Assembly (NCBI GenBank): GCA_913009765.1
Contig: CAJVYT010000138.1
Span: 1 to 9,943 of the forward strand
Source of the DNA: an uncultured candidate division Zixibacteria bacterium
GTDB lineage: Bacteria; Zixibacteria; MSB-5A5; GN15; FEB-12
DNA: 9,943 nucleotides
Direction: 5' to 3'
Position 1 is the stretch's first letter. The number at the start of each line of letters is the position of its first letter. The notes beneath the pieces were generated by a model, which ran no database searches, was not told the origin of the DNA, and saw only the letters and a program-made list of their open reading frames with translations. Below are positions 1-7,075 of this stretch, in pieces. Both the position numbers and the translations under genes were made by a program.

Positions 1-471
1 ACTAATTTACAAGAAAAAATACTAAGATTAAAATATAATAGTTTGATGGATACTGTTTCAAATTCTCACATACAAGACATATCCACTAAGCCGAGTATGT
101 CTAACCGTAAGTATTGTCAACCATTGGGCAACTATTGGATTGATGTCAAACGAGAAGTTTATTCTGCATCATGCAAAGAAATACTGCAGTCAGGCAGATT
201 CTTTTTTTCACTTACATTTAAAGCCAAGCTAATCTGTATCTTTTATCCTATCTTAAATTTGTTTAATTCTGTACCGAAAAGTATCGTTCATAAATCATGG
301 AGTTTAAAAATATTGGGGCAATTAGCTTTCCTTCACAGTATAATAAACGATAAAAATAAGTATCTTAAAAAACTTGATAAAGCCAGAGAGTTTATTTTTT
401 CGACTAATAACAATGAACAGATTAATCCGCAACATACTCATACAAAATCTAAGGATGAAAATAATCTGTGA
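1..471 (+). CDS. C-terminal part of an unrecognised protein, 5' end outside the window
   Basis: The reading frame is open from the first base without a stop, so this is the 3' end of a longer gene; the in-frame TTG (43) and ATG (46) need not be starts. About 156 residues are visible. The middle has a moderately hydrophobic stretch rich in Phe, Leu and Ile (near FKAKLICIFYPILNLF), followed by a basic helix-like region and a polar tail rich in Asn, Gln, His and Lys. A membrane-proximal hydrophobic C-terminus occurs in some family 2 glycosyltransferases of polysaccharide loci, and the position just before a flippase gene would suit that, but I see no diagnostic motif. The stop codon overlaps the GTG start of the flippase gene by 4 nt (GTGA), indicating co-transcription and probable translational coupling. 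That the frame is coding is fairly sure; its function is unknown. Confidence 0.7.
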   Translation, partial: TNLQEKILRLKYNSLMDTVSNSHIQDISTKPSMSNRKYCQPLGNYWIDVKREVYSASCKEILQSGRFFFSLTFKAKLICIFYPILNLFNSVPKSIVHKSWSLKILGQLAFLHSIINDKNKYLKKLDKAREFIFSTNNNEQINPQHTHTKSKDENNL

Positions 472-1961
472 AGAAATCTCTTATTAGTGAATTAAAAGTT
501 ATCCTAAAACACTCCACGACCTATTCTATTGCTAATTTGTTGAGTCGAATGGTTTCATTTATAATGATTCCGATTTATACGAGATTTCTTACTCCGGCAG
601 ACTATGGAATTCTTGAACTGATTACCATTTCATTATCTATGCTGAGTATCGTTATATCCTCCGGTATCACAGATGCTGTCAGTAGGTTCTTTTTTGATTA
701 TAAAAATATCAAAGACAAAAATAAGGTAATTAGTGTTGGGCTGATAAGTTTCATAGCTTTGTCTGCTGTCTCTTTCGCATTCTTATCACCCATAAATGGA
801 TTTTTATCCAAAGTATTATTAGGTTCCTCTGAATACGGTTCCTTTCTTGTCATCGCCCTTGGATATATGTCATTAAGCTTTATTCTTGAATTGATTTTTG
901 CATATTTTCGGGTGACCCATCAATCCCTCAAACTCACGCTTTCAAACCTTGGCGGATTAGTTGTGAGCCTATCCTTTAATATATTATTTGTAGTTGTGCT
1001 TCAAATAGGAGTTAAAGGCATATTATTGGCAACGCTTATATCTCAATCTCTTCAGGTTATTGTTCTCTTACCAATGACTATCAAAACTGTAGGCTTTCGT
1101 TTTGATTTTTCTCTTTTTAAAGAAATGCTTTCATTCGGCTTTCCTATTATTTTCTCTCAAATTGGTCACAAGATAGTAAACCTTTCAGATAGATATTTTT
1201 TAAGGTCTTTTGCTTCATTAGCTGAGACAGGCTTATATTCGCTTGGATATAAACTAGGTCTTCTGGCAATTACTTTTGTCGGAGCTCCTTTTAATATGAT
1301 TTGGACACCTCGAAGATTTGAGTGTTTTGGAGATGAAGAAGCTGAGAATAATTTTTCACGAATATTTACATTATTTATTTTTGTAATTTCTTTAGTAGGG
1401 TTAATAATATCTATTCTTGCCAAAGATTTAACAAGACTTATCTTAGCCAAAGAGTTTTGGGAAAGCTATAAAGTGGTACCTATTATTACTCTGTCGTATA
1501 TCTTCCTCAGTTTTCATTCTCATTTTTCCATTGGGATTCTTATTAAGAAAAAAACAAAGCTGTTGGCAGGTATCAATATTGCAACAGCAATCTTAAATTT
1601 AATTCTTAATTATTTTCTTATCAAAACATATTCTATCTGGGGGGCTGCTGTTGCTACATTAATCAGTTTTATATTTAAACCATCCTTGTCATACTATTAT
1701 TCAAATAAAATTTATCCAATACAAATGGAAACAACAAATCTCATAAAAATTTTAGGTAGTGCCATTGTTATATATATTATAGGCTCGTTTGTTGAAACCA
1801 ATAATACTCTTTTGAATATAGGACTAAAAGGCTTCATCGGGCTAAGCTATGTATTGATATTATATGTAATGCATATTTTTACCAAAGAAGAAATTCAGAA
1901 ACTAAAAGATTTAATAAAAAAATTGATTGCTAAAATAAGTTTTGGAAAAACAAAAAAGTAG
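468..1961 (+). CDS. Wzx-like polysaccharide flippase (MOP superfamily)
   Basis: This 497-residue, very hydrophobic protein has about 12-14 predictable membrane segments and a Lys-rich cytoplasmic tail (about residues 470-497). The N-terminus has the hallmark of oligosaccharide/polysaccharide transporters: an amphipathic start, then a Ser/Arg-Met helix and the segment IPIYTRFLTPADYGILEL at about 36-53, which matches the family signature (P-x-x-TR-x-L-x-P-x-x-YG). Known members flip undecaprenyl-diphosphate-linked repeat units across the inner membrane. Length fits the family. The start is GTG at 468, inside the stop of the preceding gene, with a plausible ribosome site AAGGAT at 451-456, 11 nt upstream. 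The ATG at 455 is in another frame. The TAG stop directly abuts the stop of the convergent glycosyltransferase gene. A lipid II flippase-like role is possible but less likely in this context. Confidence 0.9.
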   Translation: MKKSLISELKVILKHSTTYSIANLLSRMVSFIMIPIYTRFLTPADYGILELITISLSMLSIVISSGITDAVSRFFFDYKNIKDKNKVISVGLISFIALSAVSFAFLSPINGFLSKVLLGSSEYGSFLVIALGYMSLSFILELIFAYFRVTHQSLKLTLSNLGGLVVSLSFNILFVVVLQIGVKGILLATLISQSLQVIVLLPMTIKTVGFRFDFSLFKEMLSFGFPIIFSQIGHKIVNLSDRYFLRSFASLAETGLYSLGYKLGLLAITFVGAPFNMIWTPRRFECFGDEEAENNFSRIFTLFIFVISLVGLIISILAKDLTRLILAKEFWESYKVVPIITLSYIFLSFHSHFSIGILIKKKTKLLAGINIATAILNLILNYFLIKTYSIWGAAVATLISFIFKPSLSYYYSNKIYPIQMETTNLIKILGSAIVIYIIGSFVETNNTLLNIGLKGFIGLSYVLILYVMHIFTKEEIQKLKDLIKKLIAKISFGKTKK

Positions 1962-3293
1962 TTACGGAGATAATACTTTATTTAAAATCTCTGCGAGTTT
2001 TTTGTTTTGTTCTTTTCTGTCATATTCAGCCGGTAAATCAAATTTAGAAATTCGTTCCTCTGACTGCTCTTTCCAATTTTGATACTGTAATTCTAAAAAT
2101 GTAATTGCTTTTTCTATATTTTCAGAAGTCACAGCAGTGCCTCGGTTATATTTTTCAATCGCATCAGCCGCCATACCTTCGGGAAGAAACCCTAATATTG
2201 GTCTTTTGGTACAAATATATTCATAGAGTTTGGCGGGCATAACATTTTTGCCGCCTTTATCAAAACCCAAAATGAGCAGAAGTAAATCTGATTCCCACAG
2301 CTTGGGAAGTATCTGTTTTTGCGGAATATGTTTTTCAAATTGTACAACTGATTCAATTTCAGTACCTACTAAAGACTTTTCATACCCCGGAGTATTACCG
2401 ATAAAGAGAACTCTGCAATTTTCTTTCACCTCTTTGTTTTGTGATACCCATGCCTGCATTACATCAAAAAAGAATTTTGGATTCCTATTGCCATATAAAG
2501 AACCAAGATGCAAAATTATGAATTTTTTATTCTTTGATTTTGGAAATTTAATATCTGTAAAATCATCAGCATCTACACCGTTTGTAACAGCTTGAAACTG
2601 TTCCTGTTTTTTATAGCTGTTATTTTCAAACAACGAATCAGAAAATCCGGTTGTGGCACTTACTATTGCCGATGCTCTTTTTATGGCACGTTTTTCATAA
2701 AACCTGTCAATTTTTTTATATAACCATGGAAGGTTACGATTATGGTACGATTCATTTTGTGTCCATAAATCACGGTAATCTATAACAAATGGTTTACCGG
2801 TAAGATATGAAAGAATTGTTCCTATAATATGGACTGTCGCAGGTGGTGAGGTTGATAGAATTATATCAAATTTTTCTTTTCTTGCTGCTTTCAATCCTTC
2901 AGCAACAGCAAACGGAATCCAAAAATTATGAATATCAGGGATTGAAATCATAGTTTTTATCTGTTTTTTTATTTTAGCTGAAAAAGATTCTGTCGTTTCT
3001 TCTGATTTTGTATTCTGTTGTGATGAGGACACTGTAGTTGAGTTTTCAGTTGGTTGTGTTTTACTGTCCCACCATTGTATAGGGGAAAAATATTTTGAAC
3101 GATATATTGGAAGGGAGGAATCAAGTTGTTTCAGACTCTCCTCATCATAGGCATAGTTAAACCCATCACGTACAGTTAACACAACCGGCTGCCATCCGAA
3201 TTGGGGAAGAAACTTACATGCTTTAACAACCCGAAAACCGCCGACCGCCGCCATAGGCGGAAATACATAAGATATTATCAATACTTTTTTCAT
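1962..3293 (-). CDS. GT4-type glycosyltransferase (GT-B fold)
   Basis: This 443-residue protein looks like a cytoplasmic retaining glycosyltransferase that would add a nucleotide-sugar-derived residue to a lipid-linked oligosaccharide. The N-terminal domain opens with a beta strand and FPPMAAVGGFR (11-21), the acceptor-side loop common in WbuB-like GT4 enzymes. It continues with STSPPATVH (147-155) and DYRDLW (172-177). The C-terminal domain has TNGVD (237-241), HLGSLYGNRNP (262-272) and PAKLYEYI (353-360), in which Glu359 is the probable nucleotide-sugar-binding glutamate; RPILGFLPEG (364-373) follows. Residues 79-104 form a Ser/Thr/Gln/Glu-rich, low-complexity linker. The ATG at 3293 is the first sensible start, although no clear Shine-Dalgarno sequence precedes it. 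It is the only glycosyltransferase I can identify here, and sugar specificity cannot be read from sequence. It ends base-to-base against the flippase gene and reads away from a divergent spacer shared with the VOC gene. Confidence 0.9.
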   Translation of the reverse strand: MKKVLIISYVFPPMAAVGGFRVVKACKFLPQFGWQPVVLTVRDGFNYAYDEESLKQLDSSLPIYRSKYFSPIQWWDSKTQPTENSTTVSSSQQNTKSEETTESFSAKIKKQIKTMISIPDIHNFWIPFAVAEGLKAARKEKFDIILSTSPPATVHIIGTILSYLTGKPFVIDYRDLWTQNESYHNRNLPWLYKKIDRFYEKRAIKRASAIVSATTGFSDSLFENNSYKKQEQFQAVTNGVDADDFTDIKFPKSKNKKFIILHLGSLYGNRNPKFFFDVMQAWVSQNKEVKENCRVLFIGNTPGYEKSLVGTEIESVVQFEKHIPQKQILPKLWESDLLLLILGFDKGGKNVMPAKLYEYICTKRPILGFLPEGMAADAIEKYNRGTAVTSENIEKAITFLELQYQNWKEQSEERISKFDLPAEYDRKEQNKKLAEILNKVLSP

Positions 3294-3369
3294 TTATATA
3301 CGACCATAAATTAACTCAGCACTTCAAAACAGGTTTTAATATTATTTCTACTACTCTTTTTTTCACTTC

Positions 3370-3397
3370 TTTATAAGAATATCGGAAATATTATGAA
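3370..3397 (-). promoter_or_regulatory. Weak candidate promoter for the GT4 gene
   Basis: On the minus strand TTCATA (3392-3397), a 16-nt spacer and TATAAA (3370-3375) resemble a sigma70 -35/-10 pair, which would give a leader of about 70 nt. The region is so AT-rich that a chance match is quite possible. Confidence 0.22.
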
Positions 3398-3438
3398 GAA
3401 TGCACATCAATAACAACTAAATATTATAAGAAAAATAG

Positions 3439-3467
3439 TTGAAAGAACTACAAAAAAGTAACATAAT
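3439..3467 (+). promoter_or_regulatory. Candidate sigma70-type promoter for the VOC gene
   Basis: TTGAAA (3439-3444) and CATAAT (3462-3467) are 17 nt apart, each one mismatch from the consensus. They lie about 58 nt upstream of the preferred ATG at 3526, leaving room for a short leader. The spacer between the divergent genes is AT-rich, so support is moderate. The rest of 3294-3525 shows no other clear feature apart from a weak minus-strand promoter candidate. Confidence 0.4.
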
Positions 3468-3511
3468 TGATATGTGCATAAACAACAGAGAATACTCTCA
3501 ATAAAGATAAT

Positions 3512-3517
3512 TGGAGA
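3512..3517 (+). promoter_or_regulatory. Ribosome binding site that fixes the VOC start
   Basis: The sequence TGGAGA contains GGAG at 3513-3516, 9 nt before ATG 3526. It overlaps the alternative TTG codon at 3511, so that codon cannot be served by it. This supports the shorter, 137-residue protein. Confidence 0.65.
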
Positions 3518-3525
3518 ATTACATA

Positions 3526-3939
3526 ATGATTATTGACCATATAGGAATTGTTGTAAAAGACATTGAAAAAGGTATAGAACATTGGGGAAATATTTTCGGC
3601 TATTCTCAAATGACAAAAATCGTAACTAACACCCGTCAAAAAGTGAAAGTTGTATTTTTAAAAAAAGAAAATTCTCTTGTAGTAAAACTTATCGAACCAA
3701 CTGCTGAAGATTCCCCTATTTTTCTGTTTGCCAAAAAAGGCGGAGGGCTGCATCATCTGTGCTTTAAATGCGATAATATGGATAAGCAGTTGGAGTTATT
3801 TACAGAACAAAAAATTCGTATTCTTGCAAAACCTCAGCCCGGCGAAGCATTTGAAAATGAAAATATAGCATTTCTATATGCCAAACATGGAATGAATATT
3901 GAATTGATAGATACCGACAAAAAAGCAGAGATACTATAA
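3526..3939 (+). CDS. VOC-superfamily protein resembling methylmalonyl-CoA epimerase
   Basis: This is a 137-residue vicinal-oxygen-chelate protein with two beta-alpha-beta-beta-beta modules. Visible landmarks are DHIGIVVKD (4-12), KLIEP (54-58), GLHHLCF (74-80) and IAFLYAKHGMNIELID (114-129), in the order and spacing of methylmalonyl-CoA epimerases. By that alignment the metal-ligand positions are His5, Lys54, His77 and Glu126. The second is normally Gln or Glu, so Lys54 may alter or abolish metal binding. I chose ATG 3526 because GGAG at 3513-3516 lies 9 nt upstream; an upstream in-frame TTG (3511) overlaps that ribosome site and would add MENYI. The protein is probably soluble and cytoplasmic. 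Its place among glycan genes argues against propionate metabolism. It could act on a sugar or acyl intermediate, but that is inference. Family call is strong, substrate unknown. Confidence 0.85.
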   Translation: MIIDHIGIVVKDIEKGIEHWGNIFGYSQMTKIVTNTRQKVKVVFLKKENSLVVKLIEPTAEDSPIFLFAKKGGGLHHLCFKCDNMDKQLELFTEQKIRILAKPQPGEAFENENIAFLYAKHGMNIELIDTDKKAEIL

Positions 3940-3940
3940 A

Positions 3941-4513
3941 TCAGCTCTCAGGACTGTCAGTTTCTTGTTTTTTCTCTCTTTTACCGATGAATCGGGCAGG
4001 ATTTCCTGCTAAGATTGAATAAGGGGGAAATTTTTTGGCACCGACAACAGCACCTGCGGAAACAATACTGCCATCTCCAAGCTCTGCTCCCGGCATAATA
4101 AAGACATTGGCACCAATCCAGACACGTTTTCCAATAACAACTTTCTTGTAATCATACCCTTGCTTATACACAGCAACTTCAGGATCATCAAATTTATGAT
4201 TTTGGCTCCACACACTCACCCCCGGTCCGAAACAGGTCTCATCGCCTATTTCAATACCGCCTCCGGCTTGATAAAAGTTGTCTACTCCTAAAATAACATT
4301 ATCACCGATTATCAATTTATCTATATTATTTATTCTGAGACCAATATCAACTTTAATATTTTCTCCAACAGAACCAAAACGTTTTGATAATACACTCTTT
4401 CTTATTGCCTCACCTGATTTACCCGGAAGATTTCGAATAAGAAAAAACCTCATCCGAAAACGACCTTCTTTGGTCAACATCTCACGAATTAATAATCTGA
4501 AAAAACGATACAT
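3941..4513 (-). CDS. Hexapeptide-repeat acyltransferase (left-handed beta helix, WbbJ/Maa-like)
   Basis: This 190-residue protein is a probable O-acetyltransferase or related acyltransferase that would use acetyl-CoA to modify a sugar hydroxyl of the glycan. After a basic, amphipathic N-terminus (1-40) come hexapeptide coils at about 48-95 and 116-155, with repeats such as LIIGDN, IEIGDE, VVIGKR and VWIGAN. They are interrupted by the loop WSQNHKFDDP (102-111), whose His106 matches the conserved catalytic histidine of the family. The C-terminal cap has ILAGNPARFIGKR (157-169), also typical. Length is normal. The ATG at 4513 has AAAAGG about 7 nt upstream on the minus strand. The gene converges on the VOC gene with a single base between the two stop codons. 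Substrate could be free serine or maltose in distant relatives, but glycan decoration fits this locus best. Confidence 0.88.
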   Translation of the reverse strand: MYRFFRLLIREMLTKEGRFRMRFFLIRNLPGKSGEAIRKSVLSKRFGSVGENIKVDIGLRINNIDKLIIGDNVILGVDNFYQAGGGIEIGDETCFGPGVSVWSQNHKFDDPEVAVYKQGYDYKKVVIGKRVWIGANVFIMPGAELGDGSIVSAGAVVGAKKFPPYSILAGNPARFIGKREKKQETDSPES

Positions 4514-4548
4514 AAATAACCTTTTTGTATGTTTTGATAAATGGTAAT

Positions 4549-4576
4549 TTTATATACGCAATATATCGACAGTAAA
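4549..4576 (-). promoter_or_regulatory. Weak candidate promoter for the acyltransferase gene
   Basis: On the minus strand TTTACT (4571-4576), 16 nt, TATAAA (4549-4554) would place transcription start about 40 nt before the ATG at 4513. The -10 matches 5 of 6 bases and the -35 only 4 of 6, in a very AT-rich spacer. Confidence 0.28.
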
Positions 4577-4712
4577 ACATAAAAATCAAGAGCAAACTAT
4601 TCTGTAATAAAATTTATGACAACCGGATTCTTTTAACAAACGTAAAAGAGGAAAAATTTTCTCATGTAATATCTTACAAGTGGTTTGATGATTTATATTT
4701 AGAATTCTCATC

Positions 4713-4739
4713 CATAAGCCGATAATACTTGACATAAGC
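4713..4739 (+). repeat. Direct repeat CATAAGC spaced 20 bp, overlapping a -35 box
   Basis: The 7-mer CATAAGC occurs at 4713-4719 and 4733-4739, its starts 20 bp apart, close to two helical turns. The second copy begins within the -35 hexamer of the promoter at 4729-4756. The arrangement is suitable for a dimeric regulator, but two 7-mers in AT-rich DNA can arise by chance. Confidence 0.25.
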
Positions 4740-4756
4740 GTAAGATAGGCTAAAAT
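4729..4756 (+). promoter_or_regulatory. Strong candidate sigma70-type promoter of the epimerase-ugd run
   Basis: A perfect TTGACA (4729-4734) is followed after 16 nt by TAAAAT (4751-4756), one mismatch from TATAAT. Transcription would start near 4763, about 27 nt before the ATG at 4790. It is the best promoter match in the window and sits ahead of the longest co-directional gene run. The remainder of the spacer from 4514 shows no other clear plus-strand signal. Confidence 0.55.
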
Positions 4757-4789
4757 TAGAGTAACTTCAAACTTAGAAAATATGGACAG

Positions 4790-5749
4790 ATGCTAAATTC
4801 TATTTGCATAACAGGCGGTGCCGGATTTATCGGTTCTCATGTAGTCGAAAGACTGCTTTCGGAAGGTCATACGGTCACAGTCATCGATAATTTTAATACT
4901 TTTTATGACCCGTTGATTAAACGACGAAATATTGAACCTTTTTTAGCAAATGAAAATTTCAAACTTTTTGAAACAGACACTAGAAATTCTGATGAAATAA
5001 ACAAAATATTTTCAGAAAATAATTTTGATGAACTGATTCACCTTGCTGCCATGGCAGGCGTGAGACCCTCAATAGAAAATCCTGTTTTATACAATGACAT
5101 AAACTTAATCGGAACAATGAATTTGCTTGAAGCGTGCCGTCATAACAAAATTACAAAGTTGATATTTGCATCATCTTCTTCGGTATACGGCAATAATAAA
5201 AAAGTACCATTTTCAGAGTCTGACCCGGTAGATAACCCAATTTCACCCTACGCCTCTACAAAAAAATCAGGGGAACTTATGGTCTATACCTATCATCATT
5301 TGTATAATATCAAGTCTGCATGTTTACGCTTTTTTACTGTCTACGGACCAAAGCAGAGACCTGAAATGGCAATTCATCTGTTTACCGATAAAATTTATAA
5401 TGGTGAAGAAATCCAAATGTTTGGAGACGGCGGTTCAAAAAGAGATTATACGTCTGTTGATGATATTGTTGACGGTATTTTAAGCTGTCGAACGGCTGAA
5501 TATGACTATGAAGTGTTTAATCTTGGAAGGTCTGATACAATCAAACTTTCTGAGTTAATTAAAAAGATTGAAAATAAATTAGGGAAAAAAGCACTTATTA
5601 AGAGACTTAAACAACAACCGGGAGATGTAGATCAAACATTTGCCGATATTTCCAAAGCTAAAAAGATTTTACATTACAACCCAAAAGTTTCGATTGATGA
5701 CGGGTTGGATCAATTTATAAATTGGTATTTACAAACAAAGGGTAATTAA
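4790..5749 (+). CDS. UDP-glucuronate 4-epimerase-like SDR enzyme
   Basis: This 319-residue extended short-chain dehydrogenase/reductase has GGAGFIG (9-15) for NAD binding, Asp33 to hold the adenosine ribose, SSSSVYG (128-134), and the catalytic pair Tyr154/Lys158 in YASTK. FYDPLIKRRN (38-47), MAGVRPSIENP (88-98) and VYGPKQRPEMAI are characteristic of the GAE/CapI subgroup, which interconverts UDP-glucuronate and UDP-galacturonate through a 4-keto intermediate. Next to a UDP-glucose dehydrogenase gene, that activity is the obvious reading, though UDP-GlcNAc or UDP-glucose 4-epimerases are close relatives. Only a weak GGA precedes ATG 4790; an ATG at 4782 is in another frame that closes at once. 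The stop codon is immediately followed by the ATG of the next gene, so the two are almost surely one operon. Confidence 0.9.
   Translation: MLNSICITGGAGFIGSHVVERLLSEGHTVTVIDNFNTFYDPLIKRRNIEPFLANENFKLFETDTRNSDEINKIFSENNFDELIHLAAMAGVRPSIENPVLYNDINLIGTMNLLEACRHNKITKLIFASSSSVYGNNKKVPFSESDPVDNPISPYASTKKSGELMVYTYHHLYNIKSACLRFFTVYGPKQRPEMAIHLFTDKIYNGEEIQMFGDGGSKRDYTSVDDIVDGILSCRTAEYDYEVFNLGRSDTIKLSELIKKIENKLGKKALIKRLKQQPGDVDQTFADISKAKKILHYNPKVSIDDGLDQFINWYLQTKGN
5737..5742 (+). promoter_or_regulatory. Ribosome binding site of the UDP-glucose dehydrogenase gene
   Basis: AAAGGG lies inside the last codons of the epimerase gene, 7 nt before ATG 5750. It confirms this start and supports tight translational linkage of the two enzymes. 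Confidence 0.6.
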
Positions 5750-7057
5750 ATGAATATTTGTGTCGTAGGCACCGGCTATGTTGGTTTGGTAGCAGGAACC
5801 TGTCTTTCAGATTTTGGCATGCATGTAATATGCGTTGACAAAGATAAATCAAAAATTGATATGTTAAATAACGGTGATGTACCTATTTATGAAATAGGTC
5901 TCAAGGAATTGATTGCACGAAATGTCAAATTGGAACGACTCAGTTTTACTACAGATTTTAAAAACACTATCAATCGTTCACTCTGCATTTTTTTAGGTGT
6001 CGGTACACCGGAAAATAAAGATGGTACTGCTAATTTACAATATATTTTCGATGTATGTGATGAAATAGCCGATACAATGAATGACTACAAAGTAATTGTT
6101 ATCAAAAGTACAGTACCTGTCGGTACCGCCCAAACATTAAGAAAACGGATAAAAGAACGTCTTAAAAAAGATATAGATTTTGATATTGTTTCAAACCCTG
6201 AATTCCTCCGTGAAGGTTCTGCTGTAAATGATTTCTTAAGACCTGACAGAGTAGTGATTGGTTCTAAATCTGAAAAAGCATTGGCAATTGTTCGCGATAT
6301 ATACCGCCCTCTGTATTTACTTGAGACTCCGATAGTCAGTACCTCAAACGAGACCGCCGAACTGATAAAATATGCATCAAATACAATGCTTGCCTTGAAA
6401 ATTTCATTTATCAATGAAATGGCAAATCTCTGCGACAAAGTCGGAGGTGATGTCTATCAAGTTGCCACTGCGATGGGAATGGATAAACGTATCGGGTCTA
6501 AATTTTTACATCCCGGTCCCGGCTACGGCGGTTCCTGTTTCCCAAAAGATGTTTCTGCTTTGGCAAAAGTATCCGATTCTTTTGGCTATGATTTTAAAAT
6601 CTCAAAAGCTATTTTAGAAGTAAATGCTCTCCAAAAAGAAAATGTAGTCAAAAAATCTGAAAAGATGCTTGGAACACTCAAAGGCAAAACAATCTGCCTG
6701 CTTGGGTTAGCATTTAAACCAAATACCGATGATATCCGTGAGGCACCGGCATTATATGCTGCCAAAAGGATGATGGAAGAAGGGGCGACTATCAATGCCT
6801 ATGACCCTATTGCCATGGATGAAGCAAAAAAAGAAATCAAAGGTATCAATTATTTTAATGATGCCTATGCTGCTTGTACAAAAGCCGATTTAGTTATTAT
6901 TATGACTGAATGGAATGAGTTTAGAGATTTACATTTTGACCGTATTAAAGAACAAATGAATGAATTCAATGTATATGACACAAGAAATATTTATAACGCA
7001 AAAACAATACGTGAGTTCGGTTTTAACTATATCTGTACCGGAAGACCGGTAGAGTAG
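5750..7057 (+). CDS. ugd: UDP-glucose 6-dehydrogenase
   Basis: This 435-residue enzyme would oxidise UDP-glucose to UDP-glucuronate with two NAD+, in the cytoplasm. The N-terminal Rossmann domain begins GTGYVGLVAGTCL (7-19), with Asp30 as the NAD-ribose contact. STVPVGT (120-126) and NPEFLREGSAVNDF (149-162) are hallmarks, the latter holding catalytic Glu152. Lys207 lies in the linking helix. GPGYGGSCFPKD (256-267) carries the nucleophilic Cys263 and Asp267. A C-terminal UDP-binding domain opens with LLGLAFKPNTDDIREAP. All key residues are present and the length is typical of bacterial single-chain enzymes (TuaD/Ugd type). UDP-mannose and UDP-GlcNAc dehydrogenases are related, but the motif set favours glucose. 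The ATG directly abuts the epimerase stop with a good ribosome site, so the pair would produce UDP-glucuronate and then UDP-galacturonate as precursors for the glycan. Confidence 0.95.
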   Translation: MNICVVGTGYVGLVAGTCLSDFGMHVICVDKDKSKIDMLNNGDVPIYEIGLKELIARNVKLERLSFTTDFKNTINRSLCIFLGVGTPENKDGTANLQYIFDVCDEIADTMNDYKVIVIKSTVPVGTAQTLRKRIKERLKKDIDFDIVSNPEFLREGSAVNDFLRPDRVVIGSKSEKALAIVRDIYRPLYLLETPIVSTSNETAELIKYASNTMLALKISFINEMANLCDKVGGDVYQVATAMGMDKRIGSKFLHPGPGYGGSCFPKDVSALAKVSDSFGYDFKISKAILEVNALQKENVVKKSEKMLGTLKGKTICLLGLAFKPNTDDIREAPALYAAKRMMEEGATINAYDPIAMDEAKKEIKGINYFNDAYAACTKADLVIIMTEWNEFRDLHFDRIKEQMNEFNVYDTRNIYNAKTIREFGFNYICTGRPVE

Positions 7058-7075
7058 AAATATTTTAATATTGTG

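Noticed and set aside
1166..1450. Minus-strand open frame inside the flippase gene
   Set aside because: It lies wholly within a well-supported gene, has no family features and no ribosome site, so it is a shadow frame.
3367..3379. Small inverted repeat TTCTT-TAT-AAGAA upstream of the GT4 gene
   Set aside because: Five-base arms in very AT-rich DNA are expected by chance, and no second copy supports an operator.
3511..3525. Longer VOC protein beginning at TTG 3511
   Set aside because: The TTG overlaps the only good ribosome site, which is correctly placed for ATG 3526; family members also begin close to the DHIGIVV strand.
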